Positions 56,442-64,000 of a stretch of 64,000 nt of DNA are shown here, piece after piece. The number at the start of each line of letters is the position of its first letter. Within the stretch, counting starts at the first letter, position 1. Location of the stretch: positions 6,353,501 to 6,417,500 of the forward strand of contig NZ_CP163520.1 in NCBI RefSeq assembly GCF_041080675.1. Reading direction: 5' to 3'. The notes under the pieces were generated by a model that saw only the letters and a list, made by a program, of their open reading frames with translations, was not told where the DNA came from and made no database searches. A program made the translations under genes and the position numbers. The DNA comes from Streptomyces sp. cg36 (GTDB lineage Bacteria; Actinomycetota; Actinomycetes; Streptomycetales; Streptomycetaceae).

Positions 56442-58043
56442 ATGAACCGCAAGACTTTGGTGCTGCCGGCCGTAGTGGGCCTGCTCGCCCCCGTACTCGC
56501 CGCGTGTGGCGGGGCAGGAAGTGGGGGTGACGGCGGCAAGGCCATCGTCGTGGGCACCACCGACCAGTTCGTGGTCACCAAGGACGCGCCCGCTCCCTTC
56601 GACCCGGCCTACGCGTACGACACCGGCGCCTGGAACGTGCTCCGCCAGACCCTGCAGATGCTCGTCCACGTCCCGCGCGGCGGCGGCGAGCCCGTGCCGG
56701 ACGCGGCCTCCAGCTGTGCGTTCACCGACAAGGAGAACGAGAGCTACCGCTGCAAGCTGCGCAGCGGCATCGAGTTCGCCGACGGCTCCAAGATGACCGC
56801 CGCCGACGTTCACTACTCGATCCAGCGCGTCCTGAACATCAAGGACGGCAACGGCCCGATCGCGCTCCTGGAAAACATCGACACGATGGAGACCAAGGGC
56901 GACGACGAGATCATCTTCCATCTGAAGACCCCGGACGCCACCTTCCCGTACAAGCTCGCGACGCCCGCCGCCGCGATCGTCCAGAAGGACAAGTACCCGG
57001 CGAAGAAGCTCCGCCCCGGCTTCGAGGTCGACGGCTCCGGCCCGTACACCCTGAAGGCCGAGTACAAGGGCGACCAGGTCGTCAAGGCCGTCTTCAGCAA
57101 GAACCCCAAGTACAAGGGCGACTTGAAGGTCAGCAACGACAAGGTCGAGCTGAAGTCGTTCGCCGACGCCGACTCGATGGGCGCCGAGCTGGAGTCCGGC
57201 AAGATCGACATGATGACCCGTTCCATGTCGCCGGAGCAGATCCAGAAGTACTCGGTCACCCCGCCCAAGAACGTCAACCTGGTCGAGATGCCCGGCCTGG
57301 AAATCCGCTACCTGGGCTTCAACACCAACGACCCGTCGGTGAAGAACAAGGCCGTCCGCCAGGCGATGGCCGCCGTCGTGGACCGCGGCGCGCTGGCCTC
57401 CAAGGTCTACGGCGCCACCGCCGAGCCGCTGTACTCGCTGATCCCGACCTCGATCGCCGGGCACACCAACTCGTTCTTCAACAAGTACGGCGAGCCCAGC
57501 AAGCAGAAGGCCGCCGGGATCCTGCGGTCCGCGGGCGTCTCCACCCCGGTCAAGCTGACGCTCAACTACACGAACGACCACTACGGCCCGGGTACCGCCA
57601 AGGAGTTCCAGATCCTGCGGGACCAGCTGAACGCCACCGGGCTCTTCGCCACCACCCTCAAGGCGACCGACTGGCCCAAGTACCGTCCGGCGCAGAAGGC
57701 CGGCGACTACGCCGTCTACGGCCTCGGCTGGTTCCCCGACTTCCCGGACCCGGACAACTACGTCGCGCCCTTCCTCGGCCGCGACAACTTCCTCAACTCG
57801 CCGTACTCCAACGTCGAGGTGCGCAACACCCTGATCCCCGAGTCCCGCGTGGCGGCCGACCGCAACCAGGCCGCCAAGCCGTTCGAGAAGATCCAGGACA
57901 TCGTCGCCAACGACGTCCCGGTGCTGCCGCTGTGGCAGGGCAAGCAGTACATCGCCGCCCGCAGCGAGATCACCGGTACCGAGTGGGCGCTCAACTCCTC
58001 GGCCGACCTCCAGCTCTGGGAGCTGAGCCGCGGCGTGAAGTAA
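56442..58043 (+). CDS. Oligopeptide-type substrate-binding lipoprotein
   Basis: A 533-residue family-5 extracellular solute-binding protein. The lipobox LAAC places the lipidated Cys at residue 22. The SBP_bac_5 core is evident (DAASSCAFTDKENESYRCKL, RQAMAAVVDRGALASKVYG, LPLWQGKQY). It should capture a peptide or similar ligand outside the membrane for an ABC importer, but no permease or ATPase genes are adjacent. A paralogue follows. Confidence 0.92.
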   Translation: MNRKTLVLPAVVGLLAPVLAACGGAGSGGDGGKAIVVGTTDQFVVTKDAPAPFDPAYAYDTGAWNVLRQTLQMLVHVPRGGGEPVPDAASSCAFTDKENESYRCKLRSGIEFADGSKMTAADVHYSIQRVLNIKDGNGPIALLENIDTMETKGDDEIIFHLKTPDATFPYKLATPAAAIVQKDKYPAKKLRPGFEVDGSGPYTLKAEYKGDQVVKAVFSKNPKYKGDLKVSNDKVELKSFADADSMGAELESGKIDMMTRSMSPEQIQKYSVTPPKNVNLVEMPGLEIRYLGFNTNDPSVKNKAVRQAMAAVVDRGALASKVYGATAEPLYSLIPTSIAGHTNSFFNKYGEPSKQKAAGILRSAGVSTPVKLTLNYTNDHYGPGTAKEFQILRDQLNATGLFATTLKATDWPKYRPAQKAGDYAVYGLGWFPDFPDPDNYVAPFLGRDNFLNSPYSNVEVRNTLIPESRVAADRNQAAKPFEKIQDIVANDVPVLPLWQGKQYIAARSEITGTEWALNSSADLQLWELSRGVK

Positions 58044-58148
58044 CGCAGTACCCGGCCGCGACCACCACGTGCCGGCACGCAATTTCAGTGAGGCCGGGGC
58101 CCGGCGCATCCGGGTCCCGGCCGAGCAAGGACTGTGAGGCACTCGCAC

Positions 58149-59735
58149 GTGAAGATACGGAACCGATGGCTGACGGCCCCGCTCGCCGCGGGAGTCGCGG
58201 CCGGTCTCCTCAGTGGCTGCGGCTCCGAGGCCGGCTCCTCCTCCGGGAGCGGTGAGTCGGTGGTCATGGGGATGTCGGACGACATCCAGGCCATCGACCC
58301 GGCGTCCGGCTACGACCCGGGCTCCTGGCTGCTGTTCAACAACGTCTTCCAGTCGCTGCTGAGCTTCCCCAAGGGCAGCTCCACCCCGCAGCCGGAGGCC
58401 GCCGAGCGGTGCTCCTTCGACAAGGGCGGCTCCCAGGTCTTCCGCTGCCTCCTGCGCTCCGGGCTGAAGTTCTCCAACGGTCACGCCCTGACCTCGAAGG
58501 ACGTCAAGTTCTCGTTCGAGCGGGTGCTGCGCATCAACGACCCCAACGGGCCGGCGCCGCTGCTCTCCACCCTCGGCAGGATCGACACCCCGGACGAGCT
58601 GACCGTCGTCTTCCACCTCAAGGTGCCGGACGCCACCTTCCCCAGCAAGATCGCCTCCGGCGCGGGCTCCATCGTCGACAGCGAGACCTACCCGGCGGGC
58701 AAGCTCCGCACCGACGGCAAGGCGATCGGCTCGGGCGTCTACAAGCTCGACGCGTTCGGCGAGAAGCAGGCCAGCTTCTCCGTGAACTCCAGCTACAAGG
58801 GCACCGCCAAGGTCAAGAACTCCGGCATGACCATGAAGCTCTTCCACGGCAGGCAGAAGGAGCTGGCCCAGGCGCTGCGCGACGGCGACATCGACCTCGC
58901 CTACCGCGGCCTCACCGCCAAGGACATCGCCGACCTCCAGGCGTCCAGCGTGGCCGACAAGAAGGGCATCAAGGTCGTCGAGGGCACCAGCGCCGAGGTG
59001 CAGCACCTGGTCTTCAACATGAGCGACCCGGTGGCCGGGAAGCTCGCCGTCCGCAAGGCCGTCGCCTACCTGGTGGACCGCGAGGCCCTGGTGCGCGATG
59101 TCTACAAGTCGACGGCGACGCCGCTCTACTCGATCGTGCCGTCCGGCATCACCGCCCACAGCACCTCGTTCTTCGACACCTACGGCGGCAGCCCGGACCC
59201 CGCGAAGGCCCGTCAGGTCCTGCACAAGGCGGGTCTGACCGGCAAGGTGAAGCTCACCCTGTGGTCGACCCCGATCCGCTACGGGCCGGGCACCGACGAC
59301 GAGCTCAAGGCGATCGCCAAGCAGCTCAACGACAGCGGCCTGTTCGAGGCGGACGTGAAGTCCGTCGACTTCAAGCAGTACGAGCAGGACATCGCGGCGG
59401 GCAAGTACGGCGTGTACGTGAAGGGCTGGATCCCCGACTACCCGGACCCGGACAACTTCACCTCGCCGTTCTTCGGCAAGGGCAACGTCCTGTCGAACCA
59501 CTACGTCAACAAGACGGTCACCGACGAGATCATCCCGTCGACGTCCGCCACCGAGGACCGCGCGGCCACCGAGGCCGAGTTCACCCGCCTCCAGGACACC
59601 GTCGCCAACGACGTGCCGATCCTGCCGCTGTGGCAGGGCAAGCAGTACGCGGTGGCCCACGAGGGCGTGGTCGGCCTGGAGTGGACCCTGGACCCCTCGA
59701 CGGTGTTCCGCTTCTGGGAGATCAGCAAGGCGTGA
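58149..59735 (+). CDS. Second oligopeptide-type substrate-binding lipoprotein
   Basis: A 528-residue paralogue of the preceding protein, sharing PDATFP, PDYPDPDNF, ANDVPILPLWQGKQY and overall length. The lipobox is LLSGC (Cys24). The start is the GTG at 58149 with GAGG 9 nt upstream; a GTG at 58134 is possible. The two genes are 105 bp apart and look like a tandem duplication that has diverged. Confidence 0.9.
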   Translation: MKIRNRWLTAPLAAGVAAGLLSGCGSEAGSSSGSGESVVMGMSDDIQAIDPASGYDPGSWLLFNNVFQSLLSFPKGSSTPQPEAAERCSFDKGGSQVFRCLLRSGLKFSNGHALTSKDVKFSFERVLRINDPNGPAPLLSTLGRIDTPDELTVVFHLKVPDATFPSKIASGAGSIVDSETYPAGKLRTDGKAIGSGVYKLDAFGEKQASFSVNSSYKGTAKVKNSGMTMKLFHGRQKELAQALRDGDIDLAYRGLTAKDIADLQASSVADKKGIKVVEGTSAEVQHLVFNMSDPVAGKLAVRKAVAYLVDREALVRDVYKSTATPLYSIVPSGITAHSTSFFDTYGGSPDPAKARQVLHKAGLTGKVKLTLWSTPIRYGPGTDDELKAIAKQLNDSGLFEADVKSVDFKQYEQDIAAGKYGVYVKGWIPDYPDPDNFTSPFFGKGNVLSNHYVNKTVTDEIIPSTSATEDRAATEAEFTRLQDTVANDVPILPLWQGKQYAVAHEGVVGLEWTLDPSTVFRFWEISKA

Positions 59736-59741
59736 GGGCGG

Positions 59742-59770
59742 GCGCCGGGCGGGCGGCCCCCGCCCGGCGC
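59742..59770. terminator. Bidirectional hairpin terminator
   Basis: A 12-bp perfect stem (GCGCCGGGCGGG with CCCGCCCGGCGC, loop CGGCC) between the lipoprotein gene and the convergent response regulator. Confidence 0.75.
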
Positions 59771-59813
59771 ACCGGCCGGGCCGCTCGCGCGCCCGGCAGG
59801 TGCGACCGGGCCG

Positions 59814-60485
59814 CTACTGCGCGCCCGGCCGCACCAGGCCGCTCTCGTACGCGTACACCGCGGCCTGGACCCGGTCGCGCAGGCCCAGCTTGGTCAGGAC
59901 GTGGCCGACGTGGGTCTTCACCGTCGTCTCGCTGACGAACAGGTCGGCCGCGATCTCCGCGTTGGAGAGCCCGCGCGCCACCAGCTTCAGCACCTCGACC
60001 TCGCGGTCGGTCAGGGTGTGCAGGGTGTCCGGGACGGGCTCCTCGCCCGAGGGCAGGTGGTCCGCGTACTTGTCGAGCAGCCGGCGCGTGATCGACGGGG
60101 CCAGCATCGCCTCGCCCGCCGCCACCACCCGGATCGCCTGCACCAGCTCGTTGGCGGGCGCGTCCTTCAGCAGGAAGCCGCTGGCGCCCGCCTTCAGCGC
60201 CTCCACCACGTACTCGTCGAGGTCGAAGGTGGTCAGCACCAGCACCTTGGCCGGGCCGTCCTTGCCGGGGCCGCTGATCTGGCGGGTCGCCTCCACCCCG
60301 TCCATCCGGGGCATCCGGATGTCCATCAGCACCACATCGGGCTGGAGCGCCCGCACCTGGTCGAGGGCCTGGAGGCCGTCGCCGGCCTCGCCCACCACCG
60401 CGATGTCCTGCTCGGCCTCCAGGATCATCCGGAAACCGGTGCGCAGCAGCGGCTGGTCGTCGACCAGTAGGACGCGGATCGCCAC
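59814..60485 (-). CDS. NarL/LuxR-type response regulator (orphan)
   Basis: A 223-residue regulator: receiver domain with Asp9, Asp10 and phospho-acceptor Asp55 (VVLMDIRMPR) and Lys in LLKDA; C-terminal LuxR helix-turn-helix (TLTDREVEVLKLVARGLSNAEIA). The GTG at 60485 has GAGGAG 8 nt upstream, favoured over the ATG at 60500. No sensor kinase gene is adjacent. Confidence 0.93.
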   Translation of the reverse strand: MAIRVLLVDDQPLLRTGFRMILEAEQDIAVVGEAGDGLQALDQVRALQPDVVLMDIRMPRMDGVEATRQISGPGKDGPAKVLVLTTFDLDEYVVEALKAGASGFLLKDAPANELVQAIRVVAAGEAMLAPSITRRLLDKYADHLPSGEEPVPDTLHTLTDREVEVLKLVARGLSNAEIAADLFVSETTVKTHVGHVLTKLGLRDRVQAAVYAYESGLVRPGAQ

Positions 60486-60586
60486 GGGGGTACTCCTCAT
60501 CAGGATTGCTGGACGCGGCCCATTCTGCCCTGTTCGGCCCCTGTCGCTCCGGCCGGGACCCGGGACCCGGGGCGGGCCGTCGCCCT

Positions 60587-61444
60587 TCAGCCTGCGGATT
60601 CCGCGGCGGGAGCGGAAGTGAGCGGATAGACCGGGGGAGTCCCGCCGAATTCGGGGCAGACCGCCTGGTGGTCGCACCATCCGCACAGCTTGGTCGGCCG
60701 CGGGCGCCAGTCACCCGTCTCGGTGGCCAGCCGGATCGCCTCCCACAGCGCGTGCAGCTTGCGCTCCACCTGCTGGAGGTCGGCCTCCACCGGGTCGTAC
60801 GTCAGCACGTCACCGCTGCCCAGATAGACGAGCTGGAGGCGGCGGGGCAGTACGTCCTTCAGCCGCCAGACCACCAGCGCGTAGAACTTCATCTGGAAGA
60901 GGGCGCCCTCCGCGTACTCCGGACGGGGGGCCTTGCCCGTCTTGTAGTCGACGATCCGGACCTCGCCGGTCGGCGCCACGTCCACCCGGTCGATCACCCC
61001 GCGCAGCCGCAGCCCCGACGCCAGCTCCGTCTCGACGAAGAACTCGCGCTCCACCGGCTCCAGCCGGGTCGGGTCCTCCAGCGAGAACCACCGCTCCACC
61101 AGCCGCTCGGCCTCCGCCAGCCACTGGCCGAGCCGCTCGCCCCCGGTGTCCTCGGCGAACAGCTCGCCCAGCTCCGGCCGGGCCTCCAGCAGCCGGTCCC
61201 ACTGGCCGGGGATCATCGCCTTGGCACGCGGAACCGTCCGCTCCGCCGCCGGGTCGTCGAAGAGGCGCTCGAGCACCGCGTGGACCAGCGTCCCCCGGGT
61301 GGCCGCCGGGCTGGGCTTCTCGGGGAGGCGGTCGATCACCCGGAACCGGTACAGCAGGGGGCACTGCATGAAGTCGTTCGCCCGCGACGGCGACAGCGAC
61401 GTCGGCCGCCGGTCCGGCGCGGCCCCCTCGGTGCTCGTAGTCAT
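60587..61444 (-). CDS. RecB-family PD-(D/E)XK nuclease with Fe-S cluster
   Basis: A 285-residue nuclease of the Cas4/AddB type. His55 (RGTLVHAVLE), Asp152 (VIDRVD) and Asp166-Tyr-Lys168 (IVDYKTGK) form the active site. Cys28 (FMQCPLLYRF) and the C-terminal CGWCDHQAVC give the four cysteines of a 4Fe-4S cluster. It is annotated as RecB-family exonuclease in actinobacteria; a DNA-repair role is probable. Divergent from the M50 protease. Confidence 0.9.
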   Translation of the reverse strand: MTTSTEGAAPDRRPTSLSPSRANDFMQCPLLYRFRVIDRLPEKPSPAATRGTLVHAVLERLFDDPAAERTVPRAKAMIPGQWDRLLEARPELGELFAEDTGGERLGQWLAEAERLVERWFSLEDPTRLEPVEREFFVETELASGLRLRGVIDRVDVAPTGEVRIVDYKTGKAPRPEYAEGALFQMKFYALVVWRLKDVLPRRLQLVYLGSGDVLTYDPVEADLQQVERKLHALWEAIRLATETGDWRPRPTKLCGWCDHQAVCPEFGGTPPVYPLTSAPAAESAG

Positions 61445-61547
61445 GACACAGACCCTACGGCCCGCCACTGACAGCGAGCGGAATACCATCGACGACGAGC
61501 CCCCTGACACTGCATGATCGTGACAGAAGCACTGACGAAGGGACACC

Positions 61548-62798
61548 GTGGACGAGAGCGGCGACAGCAAAAGGCCGCAGTCCGGCGCGGGCGAGGAGGA
61601 AAGCGGCGCCGCGCCCGACGGCGGCAGGTCGCCCCGCGGACGGGAGCCGGGCGGCGGAATCCTGATGGGGCGCCCCTTCGGCGTCCCGGTCTACGTCGCG
61701 CCCAGCTGGTTCCTGGTCGCCGCCCTGATCACCTGGGTCTTCGGCGGCCAGCTCGACCGCGTGCTGCCCGAGCTCGGCGCGGCCCGCTATCTGGTCTCGC
61801 TGTTCTTCGCGGTCGCCTTCTACGCCTCGGTCCTGGTCCACGAGCTGGCCCACACCGTCGCCGCGCTCCGCTTCAAGCTGCCGGTCCGTCGCATCCAGCT
61901 CCAGTTCTTCGGCGGGGTCTCGGAGATCGAGAAGGAGACCGAGACGCCCGGCCGCGAGTTCGTGCTCGCCTTCGTCGGCCCGCTGCTCTCCCTGGTCCTG
62001 GCCGGGCTGTTCTACCTGGGGATGCTGGCGGTGGAGCCCGGCACGGTGCCCGGGGTGCTGCTCGCCGGGCTGATGATCTCCAACCTGATCGTGGCCGGCT
62101 TCAACCTGCTGCCCGGGCTGCCGCTGGACGGCGGCCGGATGCTCCGCGCCGTGGTGTGGAAGATCACCGGCAAGCCCATGAGCGGCACCGTCGCCGCCGC
62201 CTGGGTGGGCCGCGCGCTCGCCGTCACCGTCCTCATCGGCCTGCCGCTGCTCACCCAGACCGGGGTGCTCGGCAACGCGCCGGAGGAGGTCGACGGGATG
62301 GACACCGTCACCGACGCGCTGCTCGCCGCCATCCTCGCCGCGATCATCTGGACCGGCGCGGGCAACAGCCTGCGCATGGCCCGGCTGCGCGAGCACCTGC
62401 CCGAGCTGCGCGCCCGCAACCTCACCCGCCGGGCCGTCCCGGTCGAGTCCGACACCCCGCTCTCCGAGGCGCTGCGCCGGGCCAACGAGGCGGGGGCGCG
62501 CGCCCTGGTCGTCGTGGACGGCCACGGCGACCCCACCGGCCTGGTCCGCGAGGCCGCCATCGTCGGGGTGCCCGAGCACCGCCGCCCCTGGGTCGCGGTC
62601 AGCGGGCTCTCCCAGGACCTCACCGACGGCATGCGCGTCCCGGCCGAGCTCGCGGGCGAACCGCTGCTCGACAAGCTCCGCGCCACCCCCGCCACCGAGT
62701 ACCTGGTGGTCGAGGAGACCGGCGAGATCTACGGGGTGCTCTCGGCGGCCGATGTCGAGAAGGCGTTCGTGGCCGCCATGGCCCGCCCCACCGCGTAG
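61548..62798 (+). CDS. M50 site-2 protease with CBS domains
   Basis: A 416-residue membrane metalloprotease. The zinc site HELAH is at residues 98-102 and the third ligand Asp194 is in NLLPGLPLDGGR. About six membrane helices come first, then two CBS repeats (about 275-410), a common actinobacterial architecture thought to sense nucleotides. It may cleave a membrane anti-sigma factor. The GTG start follows GAAGGGA. Confidence 0.92.
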   Translation: MDESGDSKRPQSGAGEEESGAAPDGGRSPRGREPGGGILMGRPFGVPVYVAPSWFLVAALITWVFGGQLDRVLPELGAARYLVSLFFAVAFYASVLVHELAHTVAALRFKLPVRRIQLQFFGGVSEIEKETETPGREFVLAFVGPLLSLVLAGLFYLGMLAVEPGTVPGVLLAGLMISNLIVAGFNLLPGLPLDGGRMLRAVVWKITGKPMSGTVAAAWVGRALAVTVLIGLPLLTQTGVLGNAPEEVDGMDTVTDALLAAILAAIIWTGAGNSLRMARLREHLPELRARNLTRRAVPVESDTPLSEALRRANEAGARALVVVDGHGDPTGLVREAAIVGVPEHRRPWVAVSGLSQDLTDGMRVPAELAGEPLLDKLRATPATEYLVVEETGEIYGVLSAADVEKAFVAAMARPTA

Positions 62799-62807
62799 GG
62801 ACCGCGG

Positions 62808-62918
62808 CCCGGGGCCCATCCGCCCCGGGGCCCACCCGCCCCCGGGCCCATCTGCCCGGGGCCCAGCATCAGGGGCCACCGCCCGGGGCCCATCCGCCCG
62901 GGGCCCGGACGCCCGGGC
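62808..62918. repeat. Short CCCGGGGCCCATCCGCC repeats
   Basis: Five or six degenerate copies of a 16-17-bp unit fill the gap between the M50 and trmI genes. The two clearest copies are at 62808-62824 and 62883-62899. Confidence 0.7.
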
Positions 62919-62999
62919 CGGCACCCTTCGCCGCAGGCCCGGGGCGGTCGCGCGGCGGCCCTGGCGTTCCGCGCCCGACCGGGCCGGTACCCTGTTCGT

Positions 63000-63887
63000 A
63001 TGTCCGAACCGACCGGTGCCGCCCGCCGTCGCGGGCCCTTCAAGGTCGGGGACCAGGTCCAGCTCACCGACCCCAAGGGACGCCACTACACGTTCACGCT
63101 CGAAGCCGGGAAGAACTTCCACACCCACAAGGGTTCCTTCCCGCACGACGAGCTGATCGGTGCTCCCGAGGGCAGTGTTGTCCGTACCACGGGAAACGTC
63201 GCCTACCTCGCGCTGCGCCCCCTGCTCCCCGACTACGTCCTGTCCATGCCCCGCGGCGCCGCCGTGGTCTACCCCAAGGACGCGGGGCAGATCCTGGCCT
63301 TCGCCGACATCTTCGCCGGCGCGCGCGTCGTCGAGGCGGGCGTGGGCTCCGGCTCGCTCAGCGCCTTCCTGCTGCGCGCCATCGGCGACCACGGCATGCT
63401 CCACTCCTACGAGCGCCGCGCGGACTTCGCCGAGATCGCCCAGCAGAACGTGGAGCGCTACTTCGGCGAGCCGCACCCCGCCTGGCAGCTCACCGTGGGC
63501 GACCTCCAGGACAACCTGTCGGACACCGACGTCGACCGCGTCATCCTGGACATGCTCGCCCCCTGGGAGTGCCTGGACGCCGTCTCCAAGGCGCTGGTGC
63601 CCGGCGGAATCCTCTGCTGCTACGTGGCCACCACCACCCAGCTGTCGCGCACCGTCGAGGCGATCCGCGAGATCGGCTGCTTCGCCGAGCCGCAGCCGTG
63701 GGAGTCGATGATCCGCAACTGGCACGTCGAGGGCCTGGCCGTCCGCCCCGACCACCGGATGATCGGACACACCGGCTTCCTCGTCACCGCCCGCCGCCTG
63801 GCGGACGGCGTCGAGCCCCCGCTGCGCCGCCGCCGCCCCGCCAAGGGCGCGTACGGAGACGACTACGAGGGCCCCAACAAGGACTGA
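63000..63887 (+). CDS. trmI: tRNA (adenine-58-N1)-methyltransferase
   Basis: A 295-residue class I methyltransferase. The AdoMet motif VVEAGVGSGSLS is at residues 110-121, DRVILDMLAPWECLDAV is motif IV, and an N-terminal OB-like domain (FKVGDQVQLTDPKGRHYTF) precedes them. It makes m1A58 in tRNA. TACCCT lies 6 nt before the ATG with no Shine-Dalgarno sequence, so the mRNA is probably leaderless. In actinobacteria it precedes the ARC/proteasome genes. Confidence 0.95.
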   Translation: MSEPTGAARRRGPFKVGDQVQLTDPKGRHYTFTLEAGKNFHTHKGSFPHDELIGAPEGSVVRTTGNVAYLALRPLLPDYVLSMPRGAAVVYPKDAGQILAFADIFAGARVVEAGVGSGSLSAFLLRAIGDHGMLHSYERRADFAEIAQQNVERYFGEPHPAWQLTVGDLQDNLSDTDVDRVILDMLAPWECLDAVSKALVPGGILCCYVATTTQLSRTVEAIREIGCFAEPQPWESMIRNWHVEGLAVRPDHRMIGHTGFLVTARRLADGVEPPLRRRRPAKGAYGDDYEGPNKD

Positions 63888-63911
63888 CGGACCCGTCAGC
63901 ACAACGCATCG

Positions 63912-63959
63912 GCGCCGCCGCCGAGTTCCCGCGCACACCGGGGAACTCGGCGGCGGCGC
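63912..63959 (+). terminator. Intrinsic terminator of trmI
   Basis: A perfect 19-bp stem (GCGCCGCCGCCGAGTTCCC and its complement) with a 10-nt loop, followed by TTTCACG, 24 nt behind the stop. Confidence 0.9.
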
Positions 63960-64000
63960 TTTCACGTTGACTCCATGGACCACGGTCCGTCACAGCCCCG

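Noticed and set aside
63975..64000. Possible start of a further gene (ATG GAC CAC GGT)
   Set aside because: Only eight codons are visible, no ribosome-binding site precedes the ATG and no motif can be read.

Overview
The window is a stretch of a Streptomyces chromosome. The evidence is very high GC with third-position bias, GTG/TTG starts, adjacent chaplin genes (chpH/chpC), mycothiol genes (mshC, mscR), a gylR-glpF-glpK-glpD glycerol operon and many actinobacterial signature families (DUF3090, 'SCO1664 family', DUF5703, DUF202, PAC2). From memory, the order from soxR to metH and trmI matches the S. coelicolor region around SCO1697-SCO1650 in inverted orientation. I see no insertion sequence, prophage, integrase, CRISPR array or other sign of recent transfer. 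This is core-arm DNA and most genes are ordinary.

Layout. 1-8.2 kb: the 3' end of soxR, a zinc-ribbon protein, a secreted penicillin-acylase-type Ntn hydrolase, an alpha/beta hydrolase, a secreted erythromycin-esterase-like protein and a NamZ-type muramidase. 8.3-13.8 kb: an acyl-CoA catabolic cluster (SDR, acyl-CoA ligase, TetR regulator, acyl-CoA dehydrogenase, APH-like kinase), flanked on both outward promoters by the same TetR-type operator. 13.8-20.5 kb: two DUF202 membrane proteins, a Nudix hydrolase, a DMT-type transporter, a TPR-like protein, an APC permease and a molybdopterin oxidoreductase/cytochrome b pair. 20.5-27 kb: the gluconate genes (gntP, gntK, divergent gntR), an amino-acid permease, and mscR with its metallo-beta-lactamase partner.

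27-44 kb: an RluA-type pseudouridine synthase directly behind tRNA-Leu(GAG) and its terminator; an M20 peptidase; chpH and chpC; DUF5703; a hypothetical; a RecD2-like protein that has lost its ATPase motifs, translationally coupled to an aldo/keto reductase; an F420/LLM oxidoreductase; a ferritin-like protein; CorA; a phosphatase; DUF3090; a PI3/4-kinase-like protein; mshC; PAC2.

44-64 kb: a FadR-type regulator with an LLM monooxygenase; the glycerol operon glpF-glpK-glpD under gylR; metH; a HAD phosphatase; two paralogous oligopeptide-binding lipoproteins without permeases; an orphan NarL-type response regulator; a RecB-like nuclease; an M50 protease with CBS domains; and trmI.

The items most worth a second look are the degenerate RecD2-like protein with its acidic tail, the lva-like cluster with paired operators, the chpH leader whose Shine-Dalgarno sequence is complementary to an upstream segment, and several genes whose -10-like hexamer sits 6-7 nt before the start codon (probable leaderless mRNAs).
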